A stretch of DNA of 61,971 nucleotides from JBCDLI01 sp038745535 (GCA_038745535.1 JBCDLI010000009.1:1-61971); one strand, 5' to 3'. Numbered from the stretch's first letter, positions 1-9,315 are shown. Translations and numbers: made by a program. Notes: generated by a model not told the origin, from the letters alone.

Positions 1-758
1 CTCTCGACGTGGATGAAGTGCTTACGCCGTTTGACACGCTCAATGATTACTTTGAGTTAGCTCCGGAAGCCGACGCGCAAAACGAATATGCGGTTGCCTG
101 GCTTGATCAGCTTAATGGCGAGCGGGGCGTGTTGATGACCGCTAACCACGCCAAGGCGGGTCGTGCACAAACCGGAAACCACCGTCCTATGGTGGGCGTG
201 CCGGTAAATCTGCCATTCAACGCGCTCAACTCATGGAGCTTGCGCGCGTTCAACACTGCGTTTCGTTTGTCTAAAATGAGACACGCCGGTGAAGAAAAAC
301 GCGCACCGTGGCAGAGCTATTTTTATCCGTTGGATGCGGTCGGTCAGTGGAACAGGCTCTATGGTCCGGGCGGTTTGTTTCAGCACCAATCGGTCATTCC
401 GTTCCAGACTGCGCGCGATGCTATCCCGGCGCTACTTCAAGTGTCCAAAAAGGCGGGGCAGGCGTCGTTTTTGACGGTGCTTAAGCGGTTCGGCGATGTT
501 GTCTCGCCGGGGCTGCTGTCATTTCCGAAGCCCGGCTACACGTTGACGCTCGATTTCCCAAACAAGGGACAATCGACGCTGAACCTGCTGGACACTCTTG
601 ATCGGATCACGATGGAAGCGGGCGGTCGAGTGAACCCCTATAAAGACGCGCGAATGAGCCGTTCCGTTTTCCAGAAAGGGTTCGCGAGCTGGGAAGAATT
701 GGAAGCCATGCGTGACCCCGTCATCATGAGCGATTTTTGGCGACGAGTTGCAAATTAA
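1..758 (+). CDS. FAD-binding oxidoreductase, DprE1/alditol-oxidase-like (C-terminal part)
   Basis: The frame is open from the left edge (codons in register with base 3), so the gene starts outside the window and about 250 C-terminal residues are visible. The sequence resembles the C-terminal substrate domain of vanillyl-alcohol-oxidase-type FAD enzymes such as decaprenylphosphoryl-ribose oxidase DprE1: a hydrophobic YFYPLD/QWNRLYG segment, a QHQSVIP strand, a FGDVVSPGLLSFPKPGYTL segment, and a terminal NPYKDARMS stretch. Such enzymes oxidise a sugar or polyol hydroxyl to a keto group using FAD. It is followed by a small EamA-type transporter, an SDR epimerase and an aminotransferase on the same strand, so oxidation followed by epimerisation or transamination of a sugar, perhaps lipid-linked, is plausible. 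The FAD-binding half is not visible, so the exact substrate cannot be judged. Confidence 0.75.
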   Translation, partial: LDVDEVLTPFDTLNDYFELAPEADAQNEYAVAWLDQLNGERGVLMTANHAKAGRAQTGNHRPMVGVPVNLPFNALNSWSLRAFNTAFRLSKMRHAGEEKRAPWQSYFYPLDAVGQWNRLYGPGGLFQHQSVIPFQTARDAIPALLQVSKKAGQASFLTVLKRFGDVVSPGLLSFPKPGYTLTLDFPNKGQSTLNLLDTLDRITMEAGGRVNPYKDARMSRSVFQKGFASWEELEAMRDPVIMSDFWRRVAN

Positions 759-858
759 GTTGTCTCGTTTTGCGAACAGCTAGAGTTTTAGCGAATTTTA
801 CAAGCTGATCTTCATCAAGCTCGCGTAACGTCACCTTGCAGGACAGCAGGCACTCACC

Positions 859-1290
859 ATGAAATTTCTACCGTTCATACTCTTTACGGTTTTGACCAAT
901 GCTGCGGCGCAGTTGATGCTGAAGCAGGGCATGACAAACCTGTCTCAGTCGGTACTGACGCAGGACAATATCATTCTCAAAACGCTGATGATCGTTTTCA
1001 GTCCGTGGGTCTTCTTCGGCTTGGCGACTTTCGTGATCTCCATGGCATCGCACATGTTTGTGCTGTCCAAGGTCGACCTTTCGTTTGCATATCCGTTTCT
1101 ATCGCTCGCCTATGTGCTCGTGGCACTCTTCGCATGGTACCTCTTCGGCGAAGACCTCGGTGCATACAAAATCGCCGGCATCGCGTTCATCTGTATTGGG
1201 ACGGTGCTCATCGCACAGTCCGGCTCACCCGTTTCGGCTGATCGAGCTGCCTCCCCACAACCATCTCACTTGGAAAACAAAGTAACATGA
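859..1290 (+). CDS. EamA/SMR-type small membrane transporter
   Basis: A 143-residue, very hydrophobic protein with four predicted membrane helices (about residues 3-20, 40-65, 70-95 and 100-120) and a polar C-terminal tail. The N-terminal NAAAQLMLKQG segment and the FAYPFLSLAYVLVALFAW helix match the half-size EamA/SMR fold shared by EmrE and the ArnE/ArnF undecaprenyl-phosphate-aminoarabinose flippase subunits. Its stop overlaps the ATG of the next gene by 4 bases, so it is translationally coupled to the epimerase. In this operon, flipping a polyprenyl-linked or otherwise modified sugar across the inner membrane is a more natural guess than drug efflux, but that is inference from context. 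Confidence 0.75.
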   Translation: MKFLPFILFTVLTNAAAQLMLKQGMTNLSQSVLTQDNIILKTLMIVFSPWVFFGLATFVISMASHMFVLSKVDLSFAYPFLSLAYVLVALFAWYLFGEDLGAYKIAGIAFICIGTVLIAQSGSPVSADRAASPQPSHLENKVT

Positions 1291-2303
1291 AACACGTTAT
1301 CTTCGGCGGCGACGGCTTTGTCGGTCGATATCTTGCACAGGATCTGAGTGAACGCGGTGAAGAGGTATTGGTCGCCGACATCTCCAAAAGCCCGCTTCCC
1401 CACTATAGAAAGGTTGCGCATCAGATCTGCGATGTCAGAAATTCTGCGTCGGTTGCCGCGGTCGACGTTCAAGCCGGTGACATGGTCTATAATATGTCGG
1501 CGATGATGCTCTCGCCGATCCAAAAGCGGATCGACCGCTACCCGTTCTTTTACCCGGTAAATACCTTTGGTGCCGCCAATATAATGGCGCATGCTGCTGC
1601 TTCGGGGGTTACCAAGTTCGTCCAGTTTACCACCGACATGGTCTACGGTCGTACGGTGCAGTCGCCGCAGGACGAGGCCCATCCAATCAATCCTATCGGG
1701 CACTACGGCGCGTCTAAAGCCGAGGCGGAGAAGATCGCTGAGACCTGGCGTGAACGCGGCATGGATATCACCATCATCCGGCCAAGACTCATCATCGGTC
1801 CCGGACGCTTGGGCATACTCGGGAAGCTTTTCAAACTGATTGATCTAAATCTGCCTGTGCCCATGATTGGAGCGGGCAGTAATCCGTACCAGTTTATCTC
1901 GGTGTTTGATTGCGCAGAAGTTGCACGGCTGGCGTGGGAGAATGGATGCCCCAACAAGGCCTACAATCTTGGATCAGATAACCCGCCGCCGGTAAAGCAG
2001 TTGCTGGGTGAGCTGATTAAGTCGGCAGGCTCGAAATCAATCCTGCTCCCGACACCGGGCTTTGCGGTCAAGTGGACACTTTCAGGGCTCGACTGGCTGA
2101 ACATGCCTATCATGGACCCGGAGCAATACATGATCGCCGACGAGTACTGCGTCCGGGACACGACTGCCGCGAAAGCCGACTTTGGCTGGCAGCCGAAATT
2201 TCGGGACGAGGACATGCTGCGCGAAGCTTACGCCGAATATCGCAAAGCGAAAGACAGTGGCGTCGATGTTGGAAATTCAACCGTCGTGGCAGCGGCAGAG
2301 TAG
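1287..2303 (+). CDS. NAD-dependent epimerase/dehydratase (extended SDR)
   Basis: A 338-residue extended short-chain dehydrogenase/reductase. The N-terminal GGDGFVG glycine motif (residues 7-13) binds NAD(P); the active site shows a TTDMVYG strand and a YGASKAE motif (catalytic Tyr and Lys). Later segments such as RPRLIIGPGRLGILGKL and AYNLGSDNPP are typical of nucleotide-sugar or sterol/sugar epimerases of this family. The reaction is probably oxidation/epimerisation or reduction of a sugar intermediate. It starts 4 bases inside the upstream EamA gene and is followed 11 bases later by an aminotransferase, so these form one operon. The substrate cannot be named. Confidence 0.85.
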   Translation: MKHVIFGGDGFVGRYLAQDLSERGEEVLVADISKSPLPHYRKVAHQICDVRNSASVAAVDVQAGDMVYNMSAMMLSPIQKRIDRYPFFYPVNTFGAANIMAHAAASGVTKFVQFTTDMVYGRTVQSPQDEAHPINPIGHYGASKAEAEKIAETWRERGMDITIIRPRLIIGPGRLGILGKLFKLIDLNLPVPMIGAGSNPYQFISVFDCAEVARLAWENGCPNKAYNLGSDNPPPVKQLLGELIKSAGSKSILLPTPGFAVKWTLSGLDWLNMPIMDPEQYMIADEYCVRDTTAAKADFGWQPKFRDEDMLREAYAEYRKAKDSGVDVGNSTVVAAAE

Positions 2304-2314
2304 GGCGGATCATT

Positions 2315-3793
2315 ATGCTTCAAAAAACAAAACGCGAAGAACTCGGCGACGCGCCAAGCCTTCAAACGCCTATGCCTGAGCCAACCGTTGCACCGGTTAC
2401 GAAGCCCAAAACGATCTCGGTTGCTGACGCGAAGGCGATGGATGTCGCGCGGATGACGGACCTGTTCACTGCGCATATCAATCCTGGCCAGTTACACTTC
2501 CTGAAGCTTCTCGGCTTCCACAAGATCAAGATCGAACGTGCGGAAGGCATGTATTACGTCGATCAAAACGGCCGCAAAATTCTCGATTTTTTTGGCGGGT
2601 TCGGATCGCTTGCTCTTGGTCATAATCACCCAAGGATCATTGAAGCGCGCAAGGCGTTTCAGGATGAGCAGCGTCACGAAATTGGCATGGCGTTCATGAG
2701 CCAATACGCATCTGCGCTGGCGCACAATTTGGCTCAAGTTTCGCCCGGTGATCTCGACATGGTGTTCCTTGGCTCGTCCGGTTCTGAGGCAATGGAAGCG
2801 GCCCTTAAGATCGCGGAACGTGTTGCTGGGCCAGATCGCCCGCTGACAGTCTATGCAGAAAACTCCTTCCACGGCAAAACCAAGGGCGTGCTCTCGATTA
2901 CCGATGGGCCGCTTTATCGCGGCGAGTTCAAGGTGCTTGAGAACAACGTTAAAGTGCCTTTTGGGGACATTGACGCGATTGAGGCAGCCTTTAAAGCCTA
3001 TCCCGAAATCGGTGTCATTTGCTTGGAGACCATCCAAGGCGGAGGCGGCATCAACACTGCGCCTAAAGCCTTCTGGCAGAAATTGCGGGCGCTTTGCGAC
3101 GAGTACGGCGTCATCTGGATCGCCGACGAAGTGCAGTGCGGCATGGGCCGATCAGGCCGGTTTTACGTCTTTGAGCACTACGATGCTGTTCCCGACGTCA
3201 CGGCGGTTGCAAAGTCTCTTGGCGGCGGCAAATGTGCCATGGCAGCGATGATCTGCAAGCGCGATCTTTACATGAAGGCCTATGGCACGCCGAAGACAGC
3301 GCTGATCCATGCGACCGCCACATTCGGTGGCATCGGCGAGGCCTGTGTTACTGCGATTGAGACCATCGAGACGCTTTATGATGAAGGTCTCATAAACAAT
3401 GCAACGTCAACAGGCGGGTATTTGAAGTCTGAGCTTCAGCGCCTGCAAGCAAAGTACCCGCACATGATAAAAGATGTGCGCGGAAAGGGCTGCATGTTGG
3501 GTTTGGAATTTCAGGATTTCTCTCAAACGTTACCAAAGCTGATGCGCGGCCCGATGTCGGCGTTGGATGAAAAGCTGAAGGGTTCGCTCTCCGGTTTCAT
3601 GGGCGCCTTGCTGCTCCGCGATCACGACGTGCTGGTTGCGTTTACCGAATACAATCGAAACGTCGTACGGCTACTGCCGCCGCTCATCATGGAGAAGCAC
3701 CACGTCGATCATTTGATCGGCGCGATGGACGAGCTGTTGGGGCGTGGGCCTACGGGAATTGTGGCGAGCTTCATCAAGTCGAAAGTTGTTTAG
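2315..3793 (+). CDS. class III PLP-dependent aminotransferase
   Basis: A 492-residue fold-type I aminotransferase. I chose the ATG at 2315, which follows the epimerase stop by 11 bases; the frame is open further upstream but only as a shadow inside the epimerase. Family features: DFFGGFGSLALGHNHP near the N-terminal third, GSSGSEAMEAALK (PLP phosphate binding), SFHGKTKG, ETIQGGGGI, the ADEVQCGMGRSG strand with the Asp that binds the pyridine nitrogen, and VAKSLGGG with the Schiff-base Lys at about residue 300. Homologues transfer amino groups to keto acids, diamines or keto sugars. As the last gene of the oxidase-transporter-epimerase operon it may aminate a keto product of the FAD oxidase (inference). 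Confidence 0.85.
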   Translation: MLQKTKREELGDAPSLQTPMPEPTVAPVTKPKTISVADAKAMDVARMTDLFTAHINPGQLHFLKLLGFHKIKIERAEGMYYVDQNGRKILDFFGGFGSLALGHNHPRIIEARKAFQDEQRHEIGMAFMSQYASALAHNLAQVSPGDLDMVFLGSSGSEAMEAALKIAERVAGPDRPLTVYAENSFHGKTKGVLSITDGPLYRGEFKVLENNVKVPFGDIDAIEAAFKAYPEIGVICLETIQGGGGINTAPKAFWQKLRALCDEYGVIWIADEVQCGMGRSGRFYVFEHYDAVPDVTAVAKSLGGGKCAMAAMICKRDLYMKAYGTPKTALIHATATFGGIGEACVTAIETIETLYDEGLINNATSTGGYLKSELQRLQAKYPHMIKDVRGKGCMLGLEFQDFSQTLPKLMRGPMSALDEKLKGSLSGFMGALLLRDHDVLVAFTEYNRNVVRLLPPLIMEKHHVDHLIGAMDELLGRGPTGIVASFIKSKVV

Positions 3794-3880
3794 TTTGCGA
3801 CCGGCATGAGCTGAGCGCTAGCAATCAGCATGTCTCTGAGCGGGCGGGCATTAGTGTGTCCACGCTAAGGTAAGTGGCAG

Positions 3881-5578
3881 TCAACTCTTAAAGTTCTCGT
3901 AGACACTTGGGTGCATCAACGCATCGTGACAGCTTGTCAACGATACGCGCTGATGTTCATCAAGTGCCTCGCGGTATATGTCGAACAGCGCTTTGACATT
4001 GAGTGAGAACGGACACGTAGGGACCAGCACCAGATCCGTTCTGCGCACTGCATCCATGGTTTCCTCATCAGGAGATGGTACTGCCCGGAAAGGATCAGCG
4101 CCGATGGTGATATGCAGCGGCGCTTGTTTATCTAATAGCCACGGAAAAGGGTTGGTGAAATCGAGCGTCATTACCGTCTCGTATTCCAGACCTTCAGCTT
4201 CTAGGTCTTTCAACGCGCCCACCGCTTCGTCCATGTTGAGGTGATGGAGAATTTGGAAATCGAAATCGGAGAACAAGAGGAAAGAAGGTAGCGCGCCTGC
4301 ATCCAGCACGGCTTCCTCGTATGCTTGCGTTTCGATATATATTTCACGCATTGAGCGGGCACGGTTGCTCATGTTGCTCCGCATGGTGAGCTGTCCTGCG
4401 TTTTTTAGGTTCTGAACTTGCAGCGGTTCATGATTGACCATGCCGAAGAGCGCGCGGGAAGCGTGTTGGATAATCGCGGTCGTCATCGGCAAAACAGTTG
4501 CGGCACACAGGCCGAGGGCGACAAAAGCGATCGAAGGGCGTGTTTCGCGAATATTGATGCCGTAGGCGATGAGGATGACGACCGGCCAAAGTAGCAGCAT
4601 CTCCTGATTTCCAGTATTTTGGCTTTCAAAGAAGAGACCGGCAAAGACCACTGCTCCGAGCCACATCGCTGGGTGATCGAAAAGTTGGGCGAATTTTCCT
4701 GCGCGGAACTTCGCCGTCCAATCGCTTCGCGTTTTCCAAAGGATGAATAGACCGAGTATGACCGCAAAAAGCGTGGTGCCAGACGTGCGCGACGCGGCCT
4801 GAACAAAACGGCTGGCGAGGCCTTCGGCATTCATGCCGACAAGCAACAATATATCGCTCAGGTAGGCGGAGACCATATTTTGCGCTGCAAGTTCAACAGC
4901 GCCGAGGAGTGCAACGGCTGTGGTGGCCGAAGCGACAGCGGTTTTCCAGTGCACTCGCCCCGAGGCAAAAGCAATGACGCAGAGGAGCCCGCCGGAGATA
5001 AAGCCTGTGATCTTGATAAGGAACAATCCGACCATCAGGATCGTGATCGCTGCTCCAAGGGCCACTTGATGCCTCATGAAAATCACCGCGGCTACCAGCA
5101 CGTAGAGCATTTGCGCGGTATGCCGATTATAAACCGCGAAACCGTCAGCGCCGGGGAACGGATAGTAAGGTGTCGTGTTCCAAGGGAGCAGTGAGAAAAT
5201 GAAAAACGGCAGGACCAGGAGCAGTGCTAATAATCCGTCGCGTCTGCCGACATCCCAGGTGACAAGTGCCATCGTGGGAACTGTAATCAGGAGTATGGAC
5301 CAGCTCGACGCGAGCAGCGTTTGTGGTGACGGTAGCATCAGCACGAGTGCGGAAAGGTAGTAGCCGAGCGCGCCTACCGGCGCGAAAAAGTCTGCGTGGG
5401 GTATTTGCCCGTTGCTGATCCGATTCGCCGCATCGAGATAGAGATGGCTGTCCCAATACATCGCGCCGATTGGCAAGGAGACAGGCAAAACGAGAAGCAC
5501 AGCGACGAGTGTGGACAACGCTCCAAGAACCGCGAACGCGTACCATCGCGGAAACGTGTTTGTTGTGCCCGTAACCAT
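3881..5578 (-). CDS. GT-C-like polytopic membrane protein, possible glycosyltransferase
   Basis: A 565-residue protein with about ten membrane helices over residues 12-370, then a soluble C-terminal domain. The first periplasmic loop carries YWDSHLYLDAANRISNGQIP, an acidic Asp-containing loop of the kind seen in GT-C glycosyltransferases (ArnT/GT39/GT87-like) that use polyprenyl-phosphate sugars. The C-terminal region reads as a soluble domain (residues 380-565) with no motif I can name. It is convergent with the aminotransferase operon, with 87 bases between, and could use a lipid-linked sugar made there, but membership of a defined GT family is a guess from topology and the loop motif. Confidence 0.6.
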   Translation of the reverse strand: MVTGTTNTFPRWYAFAVLGALSTLVAVLLVLPVSLPIGAMYWDSHLYLDAANRISNGQIPHADFFAPVGALGYYLSALVLMLPSPQTLLASSWSILLITVPTMALVTWDVGRRDGLLALLLVLPFFIFSLLPWNTTPYYPFPGADGFAVYNRHTAQMLYVLVAAVIFMRHQVALGAAITILMVGLFLIKITGFISGGLLCVIAFASGRVHWKTAVASATTAVALLGAVELAAQNMVSAYLSDILLLVGMNAEGLASRFVQAASRTSGTTLFAVILGLFILWKTRSDWTAKFRAGKFAQLFDHPAMWLGAVVFAGLFFESQNTGNQEMLLLWPVVILIAYGINIRETRPSIAFVALGLCAATVLPMTTAIIQHASRALFGMVNHEPLQVQNLKNAGQLTMRSNMSNRARSMREIYIETQAYEEAVLDAGALPSFLLFSDFDFQILHHLNMDEAVGALKDLEAEGLEYETVMTLDFTNPFPWLLDKQAPLHITIGADPFRAVPSPDEETMDAVRRTDLVLVPTCPFSLNVKALFDIYREALDEHQRVSLTSCHDALMHPSVYENFKS

Positions 5579-5969
5579 CGCTTCTGCCGCCTCCTTAGTT
5601 TGCGGCAGTCTAGCGCATCGCGATGATGCATCGGTTAATCCGCGGCTCTGAGTTTACAATGACGGTCTCTATGCTGGCTTCCTCGAGAAAATCTGAGTAT
5701 TTCTGAGTGGTTTTTGTAAGCCGTCTACGGGCGACCGGGAATTGAACGTTACGTAGTGACGCACAGACCAATTCGGCAAAGCACGTGCGCTTTTCGTTCT
5801 GCGATCACAGGTAAATTCGCTGCGTAACGTGAATTGATGCGACGTTTAGCCATCTGATTTGGTTGTGAAAAGTCTAAGGACAGCGGACATTCTTGCCCGT
5901 TTTCCGGTAAGACTTATTGCGGTGCACAAAAGTTGTGCTTGCCTATCAAATAAGCTGTGGCAGCCTCCC
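5579..5969. other. 391-bp divergent intergenic region
   Basis: This gap lies between the divergent GT-C-like gene and the DUF1194 gene, so it should hold promoters for both. I see no RNA gene or terminator. An 8-base inverted pair, ACGTTACG at 5746-5753 and CGTAACGT at 5823-5830, is present but too widely spaced to call an operator. Confidence 0.4.
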
Positions 5970-6827
5970 ATGGCTATGACGCGATTTTTGAAAAAAGTCG
6001 CGCTGCTAGCGGGGGGTGTCGCAAGCGCGTTCTCGATTGCCTTGGCTGGATGGCCGGCTTGGGCAACGGAAAGAGTGGATGTCGAACTGGTTCTTGCCGT
6101 CGACGTTTCAGGGTCAGTAAACCATCAAGAGCTCCGTATACAACGGGAAGGCTATGTGGGTGCATTTCGATCCAGTGAGGTGATCAAAGCCATTGAACGT
6201 GGCTTGATTCAATCGATAGCGGTCACTTACGTAGAGTGGGCGGGCACCGACCTGAACCGCGTCGTGGTGCCCTGGACAAAAATAGCCAACAAACGCGAGG
6301 CATACGACTTCGCCGCTGCGTTGGAAAATGCGCCCTACAGCAATATGAGTTCTACCTCTATTGCGAGCGCCATTCGCTATTCCACCAACGAGATCGAAAC
6401 CAATCAATTCGAGGGCATTCGAAAAGTCGTCGATATCTCCGGTGATGGACCGAATAACCAAGGTGGTCTTGCGCCAGATGCCCGTGATGAGGCTTTGATG
6501 GCAGGTATCATCATCAACGGTCTGCCATTGATGACCGGCGGCAAGGTTTACGTCGATGATAATTCCAATGTGACGCTTGATAGCTATTATCAAGCGTGCG
6601 TCATCGGGGGGCCTGGTTCATTCGTGCTGCCTGTCGACCACTGGGACGGCTTCGCGGAGGCCGTGCGCCGAAAGATTGTGTTAGAATTGGCGCACCATCC
6701 AGTCGAAACCGGATTGCCGTTGCAAAAAGTCCAGTTTCTCGATCTCAACCCGGGCATTGTGGATTGCTATATCGGCGAAAAGATACGGGCAGGAGCTTTA
6801 TTCAATACCTTCGAAGCGCCACGGTGA
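5970..6827 (+). CDS. DUF1194-type secreted VWA protein
   Basis: Starting at the ATG at 5970 gives 285 residues with an N-terminal signal peptide (residues about 5-32, ending AWA). A longer frame opens at a TTG at 5859 but its extra residues do not look like a signal sequence. The mature protein begins with a VWA-like beta strand and MIDAS motif DVSGS (Asp45, Ser47, Ser49), then segments such as WAGTDLNRVVVPW and ISGDGPNNQGG typical of DUF1194 proteins. VWA domains bind divalent metal and protein partners, so a periplasmic or extracellular binding role is likely; the partner is unknown. It is convergent with a second VWA protein and a third lies 2.5 kb further on. Confidence 0.85.
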   Translation: MAMTRFLKKVALLAGGVASAFSIALAGWPAWATERVDVELVLAVDVSGSVNHQELRIQREGYVGAFRSSEVIKAIERGLIQSIAVTYVEWAGTDLNRVVVPWTKIANKREAYDFAAALENAPYSNMSSTSIASAIRYSTNEIETNQFEGIRKVVDISGDGPNNQGGLAPDARDEALMAGIIINGLPLMTGGKVYVDDNSNVTLDSYYQACVIGGPGSFVLPVDHWDGFAEAVRRKIVLELAHHPVETGLPLQKVQFLDLNPGIVDCYIGEKIRAGALFNTFEAPR

Positions 6828-6844
6828 ACGCTCCAGATGTCAAC

Positions 6845-6876
6845 AAAAAAAAGCCGGGCTCGCAATGGCCCGACTT
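6845..6876 (-). terminator. Rho-independent terminator of the TadG-like gene
   Basis: Read on the minus strand, an 8-bp GC-rich stem (AGTCGGGC paired with GCCCGGCT, one G-T wobble) is followed directly by a run of eight T. It sits just past the stop of the minus-strand VWA gene that ends at 6897. On the plus strand the T-run is weak, so it serves the minus-strand gene better than the convergent DUF1194 gene. Confidence 0.7.
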
Positions 6877-6896
6877 CTCTTTGATTACTATACTTT

Positions 6897-8024
6897 TTAC
6901 TGTGTGAAGCTCGGCCTGTCGAAGGTCTCCTCACCAATCTTGGAAAACGCGGCGATGAGTTCAGTCGCGTCTTTTGCAAAGAAGTGTTTGCTTTCGTCTT
7001 TAGAGCATTGCTTCAAGATCTCTTCCCCATTGCCGTAGGAAAGGAAGGCAACCGTGTAGACCTCAATGTTTGCGTCTCGCGCTTGCTTGCATACCTTGTG
7101 TGTCTTGGAAGCATCGTGCAGCACACCATCTGACATGAGGACCAGCGCACGCTTAGGGACGTTTCCAGACTTTTTTTGGTGCTCCTTCAACTCACGCGAA
7201 TGTTTAATCTGGTTGAAGCCCCACTTCATCGCTTTCTCCGCATATGTGGAGCCCGATGAGCGGAGGTGATTGTTCACGATATTGCGAACCTTGCCCTGAT
7301 CCCAGTGAATCTTGTGCTTTTTGCCGTTGTAGTTTGAAGACGCGTAGGTGCGCACACCAGTTCGAATGAGTTGATTTGTCGGGTCCATTCTTTCGAAGTG
7401 GTCCATCAGGCTGGACATCGCCGCCTGTAGAGCCTCGGTCCGTGTGTACCAGGTTCCAAGGTCCTTATCTTCAACCCACCAGCCCATCGAGCCGGAGTCA
7501 TCTAGGATCAGCATCATCGACAATGCAGGCACATATTCGACGCGTGCAAGATCAATTTTGACCCGGATTTGTTCTGAGAACTCAATCGGCCCCGAGAAAA
7601 AAGCGCCGAAGAAATCTGGCTGATAGCTGAAGTCGAGGTTGGCAACAAATTCGTCTGTCGTGCTATCAAAATGGGTCTGATATTCGGCAATTTGCGTCAG
7701 GATTTTAGGGTCTAGATTGGCTTTGAAGAAGCTCTCAAAAGCCTGTGACATCATCCATTCTGCATCTTGGAGGCCAGTCGCACCATCAGTTTCTAGAAAG
7801 TCACTTGAATCGCGCACTTTGACCGCGGCTGCCATCAGCGCAGTATCCGCCGCATTCATACTTTCTTCTTTTAGGTCGGTCATTGAACCGTATTCAATCA
7901 GCATCGCTGAACCGAGCACCATCGGCAACAGCGTTAGGCCGAACAGAGGCGCGAAAGTCGCCTCACGATCGCGACCAAACCGCGTAAAGAGTGCTGTTGT
8001 ATTTTTCAGACATTTTTTAATCAT
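6897..8024 (-). CDS. TadE/TadG-like pilus-type protein with VWA domain
   Basis: A 375-residue protein with a short cytoplasmic N-terminus, one membrane helix (about residues 25-45, LFGLTLLPMVLGSAMLIEYG) and a following segment rich in Ala (MNAADTALMAAAVKV), the pattern of TadE/TadG pseudopilins with an N-terminal Flp-like region. The C-terminal half is a VWA domain: MIDAS motif DDSGS at residues 175-179 and a later LMSDGV strand (Thr/Asp metal site region). TadG-like VWA proteins are anchored in the inner membrane and act with Tad pili or cell-surface assembly. No other tad genes are in the window, so this is an orphan copy. A terminator follows at 6845-6876. Confidence 0.8.
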   Translation of the reverse strand: MIKKCLKNTTALFTRFGRDREATFAPLFGLTLLPMVLGSAMLIEYGSMTDLKEESMNAADTALMAAAVKVRDSSDFLETDGATGLQDAEWMMSQAFESFFKANLDPKILTQIAEYQTHFDSTTDEFVANLDFSYQPDFFGAFFSGPIEFSEQIRVKIDLARVEYVPALSMMLILDDSGSMGWWVEDKDLGTWYTRTEALQAAMSSLMDHFERMDPTNQLIRTGVRTYASSNYNGKKHKIHWDQGKVRNIVNNHLRSSGSTYAEKAMKWGFNQIKHSRELKEHQKKSGNVPKRALVLMSDGVLHDASKTHKVCKQARDANIEVYTVAFLSYGNGEEILKQCSKDESKHFFAKDATELIAAFSKIGEETFDRPSFTQ

Positions 8025-8162
8025 GACAGTCTCCTGCTATCAGCGGAGACTACTGTCGCGATCTTGAGATCAAATTATCGGGAAAGTTAAGATTTGATCG
8101 GACCTTACATTTTTGTCGCAGCGTAAAAAAATGCATCAAAATGTTGGTGAGGAGCCAACCTT

Positions 8163-8834
8163 TCAACCAGCGAGATCAATCGCGAGTTTGCCACCAAAGA
8201 AAAGTCCGGCGGCCACGATAGAGCACGACACAACACCGAGAACTACACCGGCGGCTAGCCACTTGCCGTCACGCTGCGAAAGCGCGAGGCCGCAAATAGC
8301 TCCTGAAAGGGCCGGTAGCCAGTTTGAACCAGGCACCGGCACAAACACGAAAATGCCGATGATGAGCGCGAAAATGCCGATTACCCGCTCTGCCAGCTTG
8401 TTGGTTGAAAACGGCCACCATCGGGGTCTCAACCACCGTTCGAGCTTTTGAAGGCGAGGCACGATTTTGATTGTGAGCTTGTTGAAGCTTTCATCGCTTA
8501 AAGACATGTTTAGGAAAAATTTTGGCAGCCATACGGTCGGGCTACCCCACACCATCTGCAATGCGACGAGAATTACAGGCACGCCAAGGATAAGTGTTGT
8601 TCCCGGCGGGAAGGGTAGTAGGTTCATCAGGCATGTGATTGTGAGAAATGTCGCAAGTGAGCGGTCCGCCAACGCGTTGCGGATCATCTGTACGGACACT
8701 CGGCTGAGGTCATCGGTATTGGTTTCGGCTGAGAGCTTAAGCAAGACCTCCGAAAGCGAGCGAGGCGTTCTACGCTTTCGACCCGTTTGCGACGGCTCTT
8801 CCTGCAACTCCATGCTCGATTGATCCTGCAACAT
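8163..8834 (-). CDS. ExoD-family membrane protein
   Basis: A 223-residue protein matching the ExoD exopolysaccharide synthesis family: an N-terminal cytoplasmic helix-rich part, a conserved FLTITCLMNLLPFPPGT segment, the WLPKFF segment and a C-terminal half with several membrane helices. ExoD in Sinorhizobium affects exopolysaccharide production and alkaline tolerance; the biochemical activity is unknown. A second in-frame ATG at 8813 has a better placed GCAGGA ribosome-binding site, so the true protein may be seven residues shorter. It stands alone between two VWA genes. Confidence 0.85.
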   Translation of the reverse strand: MLQDQSSMELQEEPSQTGRKRRTPRSLSEVLLKLSAETNTDDLSRVSVQMIRNALADRSLATFLTITCLMNLLPFPPGTTLILGVPVILVALQMVWGSPTVWLPKFFLNMSLSDESFNKLTIKIVPRLQKLERWLRPRWWPFSTNKLAERVIGIFALIIGIFVFVPVPGSNWLPALSGAICGLALSQRDGKWLAAGVVLGVVSCSIVAAGLFFGGKLAIDLAG

Positions 8835-8977
8835 TTGGTACGCTTCTTGTGTCGCCGCAGATGCTTCTCAACCCCGACATTGAGATGACCTTGTTCCATA
8901 AAAAATCACAAAACTATTTATTTTATGGCAATGGGTATGAAGTTCGGCCTTACCGGGTCGCAAACCTCACATAATCC

Positions 8978-8989
8978 GTTTTGCAAAAC
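8978..8989. promoter_or_regulatory. 12-bp perfect palindrome, possible operator
   Basis: GTTTTGCAAAAC is a perfect dyad in the 481-bp gap (8835-9315) between the divergent exoD-like gene and the VWA-autotransporter gene, a good place for a dimeric regulator site. The rest of the gap is AT-rich without an RNA gene I can recognise; a 75-codon frame at 9085 has no support. Confidence 0.3.
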
Positions 8990-9315
8990 TGTCATTGCCT
9001 AGATGACCTGAACTTCATCGACACGCCGCTTCGTCATTGAGCGAGCACTCAGGACTTTAATTTCGGGAACTATCAAGCGGACGCGTGTATTTAGCTCGAC
9101 CAAACGCCCAGGTCAGAGCACATTTTGCCAGAAGTTATCCAGAACAGTTTCTGCTCGCCAAACTAACAGCTTTTGTCATTTTGAGCCCGTTTTTGTTGCT
9201 CAAAAATCACATATTTTTTCGAATGTCGCTGAAAACATGTTCCCCAGCGTTATCCAGTGGACACCGGGGATTGGGCCTGCGACGACAGGAACAATTGATG
9301 AAAAGGGGATGAGGC

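Noticed and set aside
2072..2314. Upstream extension of the aminotransferase frame
   Set aside because: It lies inside the epimerase gene in another frame; the ATG at 2315 directly follows the epimerase stop.
824..5830. Repeated 8-mer CGTAACGT at 824 and 5823 with an inverted copy at 5746
   Set aside because: A few copies of an 8-mer are expected by chance in 62 kb, and the pair at 5.7-5.8 kb is too widely spaced to be an operator.
9085..9312. 75-codon open frame in the gap before the VWA-autotransporter gene
   Set aside because: No ribosome-binding site I trust, AT-rich, low-complexity composition and no family resemblance; more likely regulatory DNA.
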